Below are positions 1 through 15,301 of a DNA stretch of 64,000 nt, piece after piece. A program made the translations under genes and the position numbers. Numbering within the stretch: position 1 is the stretch's first letter; every line of letters starts with the position of its first letter. This stretch comes from Balanoglossus misakiensis (lineage: Eukaryota; Hemichordata). Location of the stretch: positions 4,898,001-4,962,000 of the forward strand of contig CM082584.2 of assembly GCA_040954595.2 (NCBI GenBank), written 5' to 3'. The notes under the pieces are model-generated. The model did no database searches. It had not been told where the DNA came from and saw only the letters and a list, made by a program, of their open reading frames with translations.

Positions 1-572
1 GTAATAGTACGTGCAGAGGGGGGGGGGGGGGGTGAAGCCATAACGAATGAACCGTAACAAATCAGTATTTAGGTTAAACAACCACAAATACTCTTTCAAG
101 AACCCAGCACAGAACAAAGTGGGTAAATACATTTGGAAATCAAAGGAGGAAAACATCGAACACAAAATCACATGGAAACCCCTGAAAGAAGCCAACCCCT
201 ACCTCCAATTAGTAATATGTGCAACACATACCTTCGGGAGACATATTTCATCATATGCAAACCAAAACAGGTCAGATATAATATACGTAACAAACTCGTC
301 AGCACATGCCGACACTCCAGCAAATTTCTCCTAACGAATTTCATAACCAGGCCAATTAACGCTACCCGCCCAACCCTAGCCATTATTCACTGTCATTCTG
401 AAGTAGGCTCATTGGCAGACCAACCCTGTCCAGTATATATATTTCCTGTTGTGCAGTCACATACTTCATCATTAGGATCAGTACCTGACGAGCTAGTGTA
501 GGTCCCGCTTACACGAAACTGGCCAGTAATACAACGATTATGTCAAAATAGCCCTAGTTCCCCTCTACATAC

Positions 573-726
573 CTTTCATAACCTTTCTGGTCCAGGAAAT
601 CAGGTCTGCACTGTCTGAGAGTGCCTTCAAGCAGTCTTGTTTGTCGTCTTCGAAACCACGTAGGGTTTTGCTTGTGTCTATCATTTCTTTTGTTATGCAT
701 GACACTGACATACTCTTATCGTGTTC
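573..726 (-). CDS. RNF213-like exon 18 (last in window)
   Basis: Encodes SMSVSCITKEMIDTSKTLRG and CLKALSDSADLISWTRKVMK, which follows GDFNSVVEIVKQ as expected in RNF213. Acceptor CATTGGACAG, donor AAAG|GTATGT. It leaves in phase 1; the next exon lies beyond the left edge or is too short to see in 1-572. Confidence 0.7.
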
Positions 727-3700
727 CTGTCCAATGAAAGGCACAGAACAGTGGGATTGTGGCAATTGAGTGATATGCATACATTTTTTATGTGCAGGTA
801 ATATACCCCGGTATTTGTTAGGTATTGTCATTTAAACAAATTTACAACAGTGTTTTATAACACTAATGTTTTGATTTTACGTTGAAAGGTGTAAGTGAGT
901 TAAACCAAAAGTGTAAATGTAAATCTAAGTGTCTCAGAAAATTTGAAGATTTCGCACTTAATTTCAAGCAATATTCAAATGTTGATATGTTCCTTTCAGG
1001 TAGTGTTGCTGGTATAGTGTGCAAATAAGGTATACCGGTACTTGCAGAATCCTGACACCTACATGTATAGTAACACAACTGAGCAGTAGTTCAAGTCTAC
1101 CCTATTGTATTTTTTTTCATTTCTGGTCATACTTGGCCTGGTATCTCCCTTACCTTGAATGATAATGATTATTGGACAAGATTTGATATCACATCAATCT
1201 AACCTTGCCCTTCAACGACTGCTACCTTTAGTTAACACCAGTGTGTATGTATAAAGAATTGTATTCAAAATACCTGTTTCACAATTTCTACAACGGAGTT
1301 GAAGTCCCCGGTTAACAACAGGACTTCGCGGCATCCAAGAACAACTTTTGCAGCAGGAATAGCCCGATCGAAGTTGAGACATTCATGGACAGTTGTAGCG
1401 AAATTGGCAATCTCTTCTGTGGAATATGTAGACCATTCTGTGCTTCTAAGAAGTGCAACCAGTTCCTTGCACAGGCTTCCCTTGGGCTTTTCACAAAGAT
1501 CTTTGAAGTAGTAATGTACTTCTTCAAAGCTGATTTCCTTCTTTGCAATATCTACTACCAGCTTACGAAGTGTATCTTTCACCATGGTCCAAAGCTTCAC
1601 TCCTTGATCTTCAAATGTGACCTCCTGGCTCTCTTGTCTGAGGTCTTTTCTCCAGATTTTCTCAGTTCTTCTGAAGATCAGCTCAACAATATAGTGCTGT
1701 GGTATACTCTGAACAGCAGCGCAAACGTCTTTTGCCAAGAAATCCATCCTCGTATTTGGTTGGTAATCTCGCAAATCAAATGGCTGCTTCTTTGGGAAAA
1801 CTTGGACGTCACAGACTGTGTCGAGAAGGCATTCCTGGTTTCCAAGTTCCTCTAGAGCAGTAGTTAGAACTGATGTGTCGACTAAAATTTAAAAATAAAA
1901 TGCTGCATGTCAGAATGACCAAAGACCACAAGGACAAGTTTACTCCAACTTGTCTTTGATACACTATCTACATGTATAGGGGCTAGTTATTAGTTTAATT
2001 TTAGAAATAACAAGTTAGAAAAGTCCAACTGATAACATATGTCTGGACAAATAGCATACAGAGAGGAGACTGCTAAGCAGATTATGCAATTTTAGTCGTG
2101 ATAGATGAGGCGATGTGAACAATCTGCTTCAAATATTTATCATTAATGCATTTAAAATAGTGAGTTTACAAGTTCCTGAAATCTGGTTAGCTTTAACTGC
2201 ATGGTCACTGGCAGATTTATCAATTTAGTGAAGATTTGAAACTTGCGTTCATAAAGACAGACGGACAAACGTCTAGAATTAAACAATTTTTTAAATGGCT
2301 CTACTTGTGAAGTAGTGCAAATTAAACGAGGTTTGACAACAAAAAGTGCCGTGTTGGGATTGAAAAATATTTTGTGTACATACACCGCCCTAAAATTCAA
2401 TGGTCACCGCGAATTTACACACATATAAATGATACTAACCTTTTGTATTTAAGTGGGCACAAATGTCGAGTGCGTATTGCAACCTTTGTGTGAGTCGGTG
2501 CACAAAGAACAATTCTTTCCGTCTGATATCAATGCAAGATTTGACATCCTCTAGGCCTAATATGCAATAATAACGGTTGTTTTTTCCTAACCGTTGAAGA
2601 ACATTCGAGCAACGAATGAGATCACAGAGCCTATATGTATGTTCTTCTCGACAGATAGTCTCAAGAAGATTCATTTCGATATCCCCCTTGAAAAGCAAGC
2701 CCACCAATTTTTCAATGGTGGATATGATATTTTCAACACATTCTTGTACATCTTTAGAAAGGTTGTTCATTTTCGACTCTGTATGAAAGCACAAGGAAAA
2801 TAAACCATTATTACCACGAAATATCCAATTAACACAAACTTTTGAGAACAGAATTATCGTTGTCATGATGGCCGTTATGGTTTTACAGATTAACCACCCA
2901 TGTGTTCAATTGACATTACATTTCTTAATTTACCAACAATCGAAAGAAATCAGCTGCAAACAAAACATTATGCACACATATAAACCCACCTATAATGCCA
3001 AGGCACTTTGGCCACAGTTTTCTTTGGAGAAGCTTGCGAAGACGCCCGATCTTATCTTTCAGAGCTCCGTCTGAAGTCTGGTAGGGCCAATGTTTGGACA
3101 TCCACACCGAAAACAGTTTGGCAGATCGTTCGCCAGTCCCCTTTTCCTCAAATTTTAAAAGGTTCGCTTCAGTATCCTACAGGATTGTAAATTTACATGG
3201 AATCTTTTCAAAAATTGCAATAATCAAGACAGATTTACTTATTATTGTTATTATTATTCTTATATTTTACCGGTTCATTCAATTTCAGCTATGGTAGCCA
3301 TTTTCTTAGTTATACTACGTTCGTTCATTGTTCATTAAATACACTGTGTACAGATAAGAACCAAATCATTAGAGTGTTTGGATAAAACATACAACACAGA
3401 CACCGAATGAAGTTGATATATCAACAGAGACGTGTGATAGTTAAAACCACATCTTTGTATTAGTGTGATTAGCATGACTGGGGGATGTGGCTAATTTGTA
3501 AATAATATATACAAATGGCAGACTGGAACAACCGATGCAATGCAATCTACCGGTACTTGAAACTTCCACCTGTTTTATGCAAACACTCTTAATATACTAA
3601 CCTCTTCATGGCTGTCATAGCGGGCAAATACTTCATCTTCGATTTTTTTATGTACAGCGTTGTTTAACTCAACATATTCCAGACTTATGTACATCCGGTG

Positions 3701-6700
3701 AAGGGCTTTAACACTAGTACTCTGAAAAGAAATGTTTCGAAACTTAGAAAATAGCGTTGGAAATAAGTTGTGGGTATTCTATTAGTATACAGAGTGCCGG
3801 CCGATTTTCAGGCTGGCGTAGCCCCATCAGAAACTTTTGGTAATGTACGTTATTTTCACGAACTCTACATCGGCTCCACGCATGTGAAACGGTAACTGTT
3901 GAACTTTACACGCAACTTTGACATTTGATTTGTTCTTTCATGATAAATGTATTAAGAAAATGCAAAATAGAAAATAAAAGTACCTGTAAACGAGACTGCA
4001 ATGGTACGAGTGTCTTCTCCATCCACTGGGACCAAAATTGGTCGGAACCACTACCGGTATATTTGATGTCACACATCTGTGACCAAATCTGCATGGGATA
4101 AATGAAATTTGGTGTAATAATTAACATAAAGTACCATTATATCAGTTCAGTGCAATTAAAAATAGAGCCAAATCAATGCAGTGCACAAGTTAATTTTATT
4201 ATGAAAATACGTGGCTATCTGCAACGGACATTTAGTAATGTCATGCTTCCATTTTTTCAAGAATGAAATCACCTCTATTGGTGTGTCTGAGTTTTCTAAT
4301 GAACACGTGTTGACAATCTGTTCTTAACGTGACCACCCAATGAAAATATATTTCTAATTTCATTTGCAGAAGTGCCTATATATACTTTTAAAAAGCAGAG
4401 AAATGACTGATATGCAGCGCTATGCACCAATGGACATTTCCTCGTGACTAGCATTAGTTGTTCCCTGTCACATCATTTAGCAAACATGACGAGTTATGTA
4501 ATACCATAGTACACTACTTGCCGAAAGTTCATTCATTTGGTCCTTTTCGTCTGTTGGCACTTTAGCGGCCAGTGTAGAACGCAGAATATAAGCAAGCATA
4601 AACCCAAGCCGACCGACATCAGTATTGAGGTCCAGTTCATCCTGATTGGATTCCGGATGTGATAATGCTTTCCACGCAACATATAAACTAAGTGTGACAT
4701 AGTCTTTCAGAGCAATTATATTCATTGAATTGAATTCTAAGTCCATAACTTTCGATTTTCTATCCAAAGCATAGGCGAGATCATGCATGTACTGTGCCAA
4801 TATTTTCATCATGGCATACGAGGCATTGGCATCTCTTATAAAGTCATTGTTGCTGCCCCTGTGTGACGAAAACACATAGTTACACAAATCAAATCATTAG
4901 TTTACATCTGGCACCGAGAACAATAGAATTTAGCGTACACTAACGAATCGGTACGGAACGGTACGTACAGAACGCGTGTTAAGTACGCCTTAAGTTTCAA
5001 GGCACCCCAACTCACTGTGTACAGGTATGTGCTGTTATGCGGACGGTTTCAAGACACCCCCACTCCAACGCACGTGCGCACACGTAAACAAAAAAGAAAG
5101 ATGGCGGCTCACTGAGTCAACTGAGCGGTTTTCGATCAATTGTATCGGCATTTTGGGAGTTTTGAAAGCCAAGTAACATGCAACACAAGACACTAACGAA
5201 CACACTAACGAATCGGTACGGAACGGTACGTACAGAACGCGTGTTAAGTACGCCTTAAGTTTCAAGGCACCCCAACTCACTGTGTACAGGTATGTGCTGT
5301 TATGCGGACGGTTTCAAGACACCCCCACTCCAACGCACGTGCGCACACGTAAACAAAAAAGAAAGATGGCGGCTCACTGAGTCAACTGAGCGGTTTTCGA
5401 TCAATTGTATCGGCATTTTGGGAGTTTTGAAAGCCAAGTAACATGCAACACAAGAACTAACGGAGATGTAAGATGTATAATAATAAGGTTATTACGAAAA
5501 TACCGCAAAGTATGCACTCGGACATTAGCGCAGCGCATCGCCCTCCGCTACGCGTCGGGCGATACCGGGCGCTAATTTCCTCATGCATACTTTGCGGTAT
5601 TTTCGTAATAACCTGCTTATTTCCCTGTAACAGCACATCTCCTCTAGCTTTTGATACTTAACAGGCACAGAATAATCAAGCAGGAGTGTTAAAACACTTC
5701 CGCAGTGATTGTTATAACCAAATATAGATATACAGGTATGTGTTCTGACCAACTCTTTCTAATACCAAATTACTACATTCAATTAAGCCATTGGTTGCTG
5801 TAAGTAGAAGTACAATATTGTAAAACTTTAATGTGCACTGGGAATGAGGATTTCTGATATCACCACGAGTAGTTTGGTCTTTAAGATCACCACAGACATC
5901 ATAAATACGAGAGGCAACCATAAGTATACCTTGTGTGATTAATGTTTTACTCACCCGGTCGTAACCACCGACAAGTTCCTTTCTGAATTGAGAGTGATTC
6001 TTTCAATGGCATTCTGCATGTAACCATCAATCTGTTAACATAAACAGAAAACGCAGCATGTTGATTTAGTGTTTGCATGTTTGGTTTACAAACTCATAAC
6101 TAAACAAAGATAATGACTACATTCGTTAAAAGATCAACACAAGAGTTATAATTTCCAATGAAGCAGTAGAGCAGAAGGAAGAACACAACCCCCCCCCCCA
6201 AAAAAAGACAGTAACATCTCAAAATTGCCCAAAATATTTCATTTGCCTGCATTTCAGTCTTGACAAAACTCATGGCTACAATATTCTTAATATGAACAAT
6301 ACCTTTTGTAATTCATGATTGCAGATACCAAGAATTAGCCTAGCACATACAGCATACTCTGGAAGGTGTTGGTGTGTTGCGATTTCTTCGAACAATTCAG
6401 AACGGGTGTCGACCAGGAACATCAAGGAGCGTGGTAACATGTCATCCACCTTGTTAACTGGCACCAACTCTAATACCACATCCACGAATTCCCTGTGTTA
6501 TGTGGAATGGAGATTACACATATACATGTAAGATGCGAGATAAAATATAATTGCTGATATTGCTTTGGAGTGACCCAAATTTCACATATTTTTTTCCACA
6601 ATAAAATACTTCAAATATATTCCCTATCCTCTAAAGTCTTTACCATTGAGCCATATTACTTGCATTTGCATCAGTTTGGTTTGTCATCTCTATGCGACGC

Positions 6701-9700
6701 ATACCACGATAGCTACGTACTGTTCGTATGGAAACTGATTAAATCGGTGTTTAATCGCGTGTTCAAATTGCAACATGCATGATGCAGTCACAATCGGGCA
6801 TTGATAAGGTGTTCATGTATACCTATCGGTAAGCTTATTTAGATGTACAAATCTAAAATGGAAAATAAAATCATGCAAATAATGCAAAAAGTGGCAGTGC
6901 TGAAAATAATAGATTTTTTCAGCCCTTGTGTGAGCCCTGCTCACTGGTTAACGCAATGGCTCTTTAACTGAAAATTATCTTTCACTGAAGGCTATAGTGT
7001 CGCCTACGTCAGCCTGTATACCATAGTAATTTTGCTAACAGGAAATCAAGGAAAACGTTTACGGTGTGTACAGTACATGACCAGGGACTGTAACATCTTT
7101 CTCAAATTATTTCGGTCTTAATTGCCTCGACTCATTTTTTTATTTTTGTTTCAAATACTTGTTAATGTTTGACTATACTAAATTAATGAAAAAGGCGTCA
7201 ATATGTTTCCAAGAGAAATCAAAGAAAATAAAGAACCATATATTCACTTTACCCTGTATTGTCTTTTTTCTTAAATTTGGAGGTCAGTTTCTCAAGATTC
7301 TTCTTATCTAAACCTTCTAGTCCCCACCATGCTTGGTTTCTGACATCCTCGAGAGTAACCTTGTCTATCTTGTCAAGCGAACTGTGGCTGTCATCAATCA
7401 CATGCTTGACTGGAAGGCAGTGTATCCACTGAAGATTTCCATTTTCTAGTAGGATATTGCAGAGTTTCGTGGTGGCGGCTTTGGCGTGGTCTCTGTTGGG
7501 AACAGAATCATACATTTGATATTGATACTTATTGGTTCCCTTTCCATCAGACTAGGTAACGTCAACCACATTTACGTCAGCCATACAATACATGTCTTAT
7601 AGACAAAAAGACATTAGCTTTCGTTGGTTTTCGCATTTTGTATAATTACCCCTGGCCCCTGAAAGCCGTAGTAGACAAGACTTTGTCTGCAAAATAGCCA
7701 TTTTAATTCTGGGAATTCTTGCATTGTTGGATTATTATGAAGCTTTCTCCTTATTAGAGTTGTTGAGCTTGTAGTGCTAACCACATCACATGTACAGCTC
7801 CTGGAAACATTGTTAGTAAGTTTTCTGCAGTATTTTTGTTTTGTGTCTCTACGGCAGTTTCTTGTTCGAATTCCTGAAATATGATGAATGTATGCCTAAC
7901 ATTTAGCTTATAGTCAGCATTGTTATTGGGCAAAATTAGCAATTCGTGTCTGGACTATAGCTTGAAGTCATTTGTCAACATTAATAATGGGCGTTACACT
8001 CATAAAGACTATGTTGACAAGTGGAGTACTGGGTATACATGTATTTGCATGATGTTTGGAGTATAGCAAAACCAGCTTTTAGGAAATTTTTTAAAGATTT
8101 TGTGTGCAAGACATCTGAATATATACCTTTAATTTTAATATAATTTTACTCTACGATAGCTCTTTCCGCATTATTCTCACCTGATTTTTCGGTCAGCATA
8201 GTTGCTCTTGATCGCTTGCACCATTTCTTTCCAGTCATCGGCAGATTCGGTGAACATGTTTACTGAAGACACGATATCTTGAATCATATCAGGGGTGATC
8301 GTTTTGGCACTGTACTTCTCAATGACGATCATCATTGCAATGCCAGAAATAACATTTCCGATGGTTACCTTTATTGGCAGGGGTTTCAGGAGAGCTTGGC
8401 CAACTTGATGTCGCCCTTGAGACTTTAATTTTGTTTTGACAACTCCCATTAAGATCTGCAAGAAATTATATTAGATGAAATGTTAAACAGTACCATAGTT
8501 TATTTCACAGTTTGATGATGTCCTTGTATCCTAGCTGGCAATACTGCTCCGTTGTGATACTTTCCATTTTACACAATGTAACTGCATTAAATGATGCAAT
8601 TCTTTTGAGACTAAGGAAAACTAGACAGCAGCGTTAATGAAATGAAAATTTGTGGTGCCCTAAATAATATATTAATGTAAAATTCTTCACAATTCCAAAG
8701 AAACAGACTTAGATCATCCCAGGGTGCTTTTTAAGATGACTTTGAACGGCGTTTGTAACCAAAGAGTGTCGTAAAAGTACAATATAACAGATTCAGTCCT
8801 GATTTTACCAAATGTCACTTACGTCACCCATGTGGACCTGCATGCCAGATTTCAAGACAATGGCTATTCCAGAGAACAATTTACTTTACCAAACATGACA
8901 ACTCCCCAAAAACTACAAATATGCCGATTTTACCACACTTTGACCAAACTTTCCTTAAATCATCACTCAAACGCTTAAAAAACTCAAAGTAATTGGACAT
9001 GTTGCAAGTGGTTTCAAACTAAATTTGTTCGACTAAAATGGCAAAAATTGAAACCTATAATACAAATATGCAAATTTCACAACAATTTGAATGAACTCTA
9101 CTTAGGTCACCCCGAGGGATCTATAGACCAAAGTATTTGAATCATCAGTTTAAGAGAAGAAGCCTCGCCCATGAATGTTTGGCTTTCCCCTCGCCCTTGC
9201 CCATAAACAAACGTTAACGGTCAGGGCGTCGTCCATTATTTCTATATTTGAAATTCAAAATGGCTGCCATCACTGTTAACTCTATGAGTAAGTTTTAGGA
9301 GTGTGTGTATCTTGGACACATAGATTTATGGCCTGCATGGACAGAAATAATTGATGGGGCGGTATGTGTCAACAATAACAATAATTTCGCCAAATATGTA
9401 CCTAAGGTCAAAGACAAATAAATATGATTTTCGTTTTGATCACACACGTTTTGATGTCATTTGCGGGCTAAAATTATACATTTTTCCTAAATCCTAAAAA
9501 CTGAAGTCCATTGCAATGACAATTGTGCTAAGAGAGGGTATCACAAGTCAATTTAAATAGTAATAGGTTGAACAAAAAATCACACTGGCAGTATTTTGGT
9601 TACAAAGAATACATTTAAGCTTTATTTTCCGAATGCACATTTATAAGTTGGTGAAATTTGACTTTCTTTCAAGACAGAGGAACTGCGCATGTGCAGAACA

Positions 9701-12700
9701 CCTGGCAATGCAGCCTGCCAATTTTCACAGTTTCACCCCCCCCCCCCCACGGCGAAAACATTCGCCGTCCTGATCCTATGTACAATTTATGCAATAAAGG
9801 GAATGAGGCTCCTAACACCTCAATTATAAATTTCTTAAAGTAATTGAAGTATATAATAGTATATCATTGCAATAAGAACTCTACGAATAAATTAAAATGA
9901 CAAGTCAATACAATAGTTGCTAGAATTGGTAAAACAAGAAAAGTGGCGGGGGTGGGTGTGGGAGGGTGTGTCTACCTCCCACATAAGAAAATTTTGTAAA
10001 ATACACTGTACAGTGCTGAAAGTTGCATTTTAATGAACTCAAAAGCAAATTAACTCAATGTTGGAGAGGACCAATTTTACTTTTGCCACTCCACTCAAAG
10101 AAAGCATCGGTGGGTGGGGTGGCAAGTAGTCTGTCCTGGTACACTAGACAAACCAGCTAATAAACGAAATGTGGCAAAGAATGGAGGGGTGGGTGTGGGA
10201 GGGGGTGTCAAAGATACAAACTGAATTGAAAGAAAACAACGACATTCAAAGGCATATGTTGAATAGACTTGATGTTGTTGAATCGGCACAAAAAGATTTA
10301 GAGAAATCTCTACAGCATACGGGAGACGAAGTTGTCGACATGAAAGCAAACGCAGAGAGTCTGAGAAAATAGTTGGTGGATATAGAAACTCGTTATGTGA
10401 TTTCGAAACAAGAACTCAAGGATTTGAAAGAAGACAATGTTCGACTTGAAAGATACACAAGAAGTTTCAACATTCGAATAGGCGGAGTGGAAGAAAAACA
10501 GGACGAAGATACTTTAGCCATCGCCCAAGAAATCTTGTCATGCCACTTTAAAACATCACCAAACGAAATAGAGAATGCCCATAGAACTGGCTTCAAGGGG
10601 AAAGACAGACCGAGACATATCATCGTGCGGCTACACAGCAGACCCCAGAAGTTTACGATTCTGAAGAAGGCAAGGAACATTCTAGAAGGTAAAGACATAT
10701 TTGTGGTGAACGATTTACCGAAAGAAGACTATGAAAGAAGGCGAGAGTTGAAACCCATCATGGACGCCGCCAGAAAAGAGAAGAGAGACGTTGCATTCAG
10801 AAATGGCAAGCTCTTTATTGATGGGCGCCCATATAGGCCTCATCAACGTCAAGTGTGAATTTTTCATTTTTCCAAATGTAAGATGCACAAAATGTTTATT
10901 TTTTTCCTCTTTTGAAATGGGGCCACAGGCTAAATTAACAACAAAATGTCGGGTTTTCTTTGTTTGCTTTGTTTCGTTTCCCGCGCTTGGTCCCCACTTC
11001 ATCAATATGCATCTGGAAAAGTGTGATCGCTATTTTTAAAACGTGTTAATTGTCAATGCATATTGTTATGGTAATCACTTTCACAAGTCATTGCTGAAAA
11101 ACCATGTGAATGTATACAAGAGGTTCTACTTGGGGGAGTTTCTCAGACCGCAACCTACTCCACCATGGTTTATCACGTTATTCTGTACAGGTGTTTGGTT
11201 TACGCCTTTCCCGCCATTGACTTTTTTCCTCCTCCTTCGTTCCGGTGCCTTTTGTTTGTTTTCTTTCTTTTTGTGTGCGTGGTTTTTGTTTGTGGTTGTT
11301 TTTCTTCGTTCCTTTCTTTTTTTCCTTCTCCTTTCTTTTTGGTGCCTTTTCCGTGTTTCGCTGTTGCTGTTTTTTTTCTGCTGCGATTTGGCATTTTGTT
11401 TTCTTTAAAGATGAATTTCTATGTCTGACAAATTAGAAATAATGTCTATTAATGTCCGCGGATTGAGAGACTATAAAAAACGAAAAGATCTGTTTCTTTG
11501 GCTTAGACAAAAAAAAATTTCTATCTGCTGTTTACAAGAGACACATTCCACAGAAGAAGATATAAATAGGTGGCGAATTGAATGGGGTGCACCATGCTTT
11601 TTCAGTTCGGGGTCGAGCAATAGCAGAGGGGTGGCAATTCTACTTTGCAGAAATGTTGAGTTTAAAGTGAACAAACTAAAAAGTGATTTGGCGGGGAGGT
11701 CTATTTTATTGGACATCACAATTCAAGAAAAACGATTTACGCTGGCCTGCCTATATGGACCAAACAATGACGAACCAGCTTTCTTTTCAAATTTACATGA
11801 AGATTTGGAAATGTTCGAAAATAACTCTATCATAGCCGTCGGTGACTGGAATGTTGTCAGAAACCCAGATATAGATACATATGGTTATAGAACAAATGTT
11901 AATCCTGGAGCAAAAGAGGCCATCGATCTTCTGTGCACAGAGTTTAATTTGGTAGACATTTGGCGTACACAAAATGAGCAGAATAGAAAGTACACATGGC
12001 GGAGGAAAAAACCAACTCTAATTCAAAGCAGGATCGATTACTTCTTAGTTTCTCCAGACTTTGCTTCAATGACCGACCGTGTTCATATTTCCCCGGGATA
12101 CAGAACAGACCATTCAATGATTTCTTTTAGTGCTTCGATTATAAATTCTAAAAGAGGAAGAGGTTTCTGGAAGTTGAATACTTCACATTTACGTGACCCA
12201 AATTATATTAACCTGGTAAATGAAACTATTGAAAAAAAATTGAAGGAATACCGTGACCCAAAGTCTCTGACTAACGAAGAATATACGATTTCAGATCAGC
12301 TACTCTGGGACGTGATTAAGCTAAAAATAAGGGGCGCCTCTGTAGCCTACGGAAGTCAGAAAAAACGTGAAAGAAATATGAAAGAGAAAGATTTAGAAAG
12401 AGAAATAGAAGAACTTGACAGAATTTGTACAGTTTCCCCCTCCGTGATCAACTTAGAAAAATTAGAAGAAAAAAATATGGCAATCGAACAGTTAAGGCAG
12501 GCTAAAGTAGATGGAGCAATGCTGCGCTCTAAAGCACGTTGGTCAGGAGAGGGTGAAAAACCAACCAAATACTTTTGTTCGTTAGAAAAAAGACAGTATG
12601 TAAATAAAACAATATGTAAATTAATAAGGGACGACAATGTCATAACAAAACAAGAAGAAATTCTCGAGGAACAGAAATGCTTCTACGAATCCCTTTATTC

Positions 12701-15260
12701 CAGCAAACGAGGCAGTGAGTCTATCACCGAGAGTGAATTTCTGAAATACAATGATATCCCTAAACTTAGTACAGAAGAAAGTGGAAAGTTAGAAGGTGCC
12801 ATAACATTAAAAGAATGTACAGAAGCGTTGAGAAGAATGTCAAACAATAAAAGTCCGGGCTCTGATGGCTTTCCGGCCGAGTTTTACAAAATGTTCTGGA
12901 CATCAGTTGGGAATCTGGTCACACGGTCATTGAACGAAGCCTATCAAAAGGGGGAATTTTCAGAAACAAAAACAGACAATTATTGAAGAATTGGCGACCA
13001 ATAACTTTACTAAATACCGATTACAAAATTGCCTCGGCAATTTTAGCTGACAGAATGAAAAACGTATTGCCAAGTATTATTCATGAGAATCAAAAGGGCT
13101 TTTTAAAAGGGCGTTTTATTGGTGAAAATACCCGACTAGTCTATGATATATTTTCTATTGCTAAAGTAAGAAATCTACCTGGGTTAATGCTGTTGCTCGA
13201 CTTCGAAAAGGCATTTGATTCAATAGAATGGGATTACATGCTTAAAACGTTAAATTATTTTAACTTTGGCCATACATTCTGTAGGTGGATAGAAGTGTGT
13301 TATAAAAATATAAACAGCTGTGTTATAAATAACGGACATTTTTCATCTTTTTTCAATATACATAGAGGTGTTCGACAGGGTGATCCTCTGTCACCTTATT
13401 TATTCATAACAGCTGTTGAGCTTTTAGCGGCTGCACTAAGAAGATCTCCCCCACGTCAAAGGATTCCAAGTAGAACATGAGAAATTTCTACTAGGTCAAT
13501 ATGCTGACGATTCATTCTTATTTCTAGATGGATCACAAAGCTCATTGCAGGAAGTGCTTTTAATACTAAAACAATTTTCTTTGATTTCCGGTCTTCGTCC
13601 AAATTTTGAGAAAACAAAAGCTATTTGGTTTGGTTCGAGAGCATACTGTAATGAACAATTAGAAACTGATTATAATATACATTGGTCTGACGAACCTTTC
13701 ACCCTGCTTGGAATTACCTTTGACGTCAAATTAGAGAAATACGAAAAACTGAACTATATTCCGGTAATTGATTCAATTAAACGACTTTTGAATATGTGGT
13801 CCATGCGGCCACTGACATTGCGTGGGAAAATATGTGTTGTTAAGACATTGGCAGTACCTAAGCTCATTCATATCATGTCAATACTACCAAAGATGTCGAT
13901 TTCACAGCTACAACAGTTAAATGATGCATTTTCAAGCTTTATTTGGAATAACAGACAAGCAAAAATTAATAGGCTCAGACTGTGCTGTGATATTCAAAAT
14001 GGTGGATTGAATATGGTAGATTTGTCAACATTGGCTGATTCGCTCCATATATCATGGTTATACAGATTGATGGATGATAAACCGGGACAATGGAAACAAT
14101 TATTTAATGTTACATGTGGGTTCAGTGGACACTGTTTTCCCTACTTCACTGCGCAAATTGCTAAAAAAGTGGCCTTTACTTACTTTAGTCAAAATTTATT
14201 TTGGAAAAACACGCTGATCACGTGGTTTCCCACAAATAATAATCGGTGATAAAATAGTGCATTATGTAACCTGGCATCAACAGGGTATTTGTAACTTCAA
14301 AGACCTTTTAGATGAAAAACATTGTATAATGGACTTTGAAGATCTCAGGAAAAAATTTGATCTGCCCAACTCTGAAATGTTTAAGTATATGTGTCTCATT
14401 GACGCCATACCGAGACAGTGGAAAGAAAATGCTAAAAAGAACCCAAATCAATTAAATAACAACCAACTGTTCATATCAGGAAAAGTTTGTAGGCAAGTTT
14501 ATTTAAACCTTTTTCAAAATTGCACAATGAAAAGAGTAAAATCTCAAAGCAGCACAACGAAATGGATAGAGGAATTCAATCTGAATGAAGGGCTAACAAA
14601 ATTCTTTCCACTTATTTTCAAAATCACAGATGACACAGCACTGCAAAGTTTCCAGTATAAAATATTAACTCGAATCATAGATACAAATAGATTTCTAAGA
14701 ATAAGAAATGTAATTGATTCAGACAAATGTACTTTCTGTCATCTTTGGACTGAAGACATAATTCATCTTTTCTTTGAATGTGAATATGTCCTACAATTCT
14801 GGGGAGATATTGAACTAGTTCTGCTTCGAAATTGTAATATTCAACTTACTCTATCACCAGAGAATGTAATTTTGGGAAAGATCATGGAAGACAACTTTTC
14901 ACTTGTCAATTTTGTAATTCTTTTAGGTAAGAAACATATATACGAATGTAAGAAAAAACACAAAATACCAAATGTACAATATTTTATGAAATGGGTACAA
15001 CAAAAAATTGAAATTGAAAAATGTAAAATGAAATTAAAAGAATTTGACAAAATGAACCCTGGTCCCAAATGGAAACAACTAAGTCAGTTTTGTGGACAGT
15101 CCCCACCATTATAAATAGTAAAAATACGCGGATGTAACTTTGTTTTTGTTTTCTTTCTTTATCAGATGTAAGTTTACTACAGTTTGCCAAACCCTTCCCA
15201 GCCTGTTTTTTCGTTTCTTTTTCCTCTTTGTCTTGTCTTTTTTTTCTTCTGACATGCTCA

Positions 15261-15301
<41 letters not shown>

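Larger units (their letters stand above)
10210..15301 (+). mobile_element. L1/Tx1-type non-LTR retrotransposon, 5'-truncated and broken
   Basis: Contains an ORF1 remnant, an ORF2 with APE endonuclease and reverse transcriptase, a 3' UTR, an AATAAA at 15260 and a 38-base A-tail (15263-15300), all on the plus strand. It is antisense to the RNF213-like gene, inside its largest intron. A copy of the same ~158-bp host sequence flanks each side (10052-10209 and 15302-15460). Not full length: ORF1 begins abruptly at the 5' junction. Confidence 0.9.

Noticed and set aside
7782-7873. Minus-strand 92-nt exon lookalike (acceptor TTTCAG, donor GTG|GTTAGC) between RNF213-like exons 7 and 8
   Set aside because: In the frame left by exon 7 it hits a TAG, and exons 7 and 8 join in phase without it.
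11043-11408. 121-codon frame between LINE ORF1 and ORF2
   Set aside because: T-rich untranslated spacer of the LINE; composition-driven Phe/Leu-rich frame.
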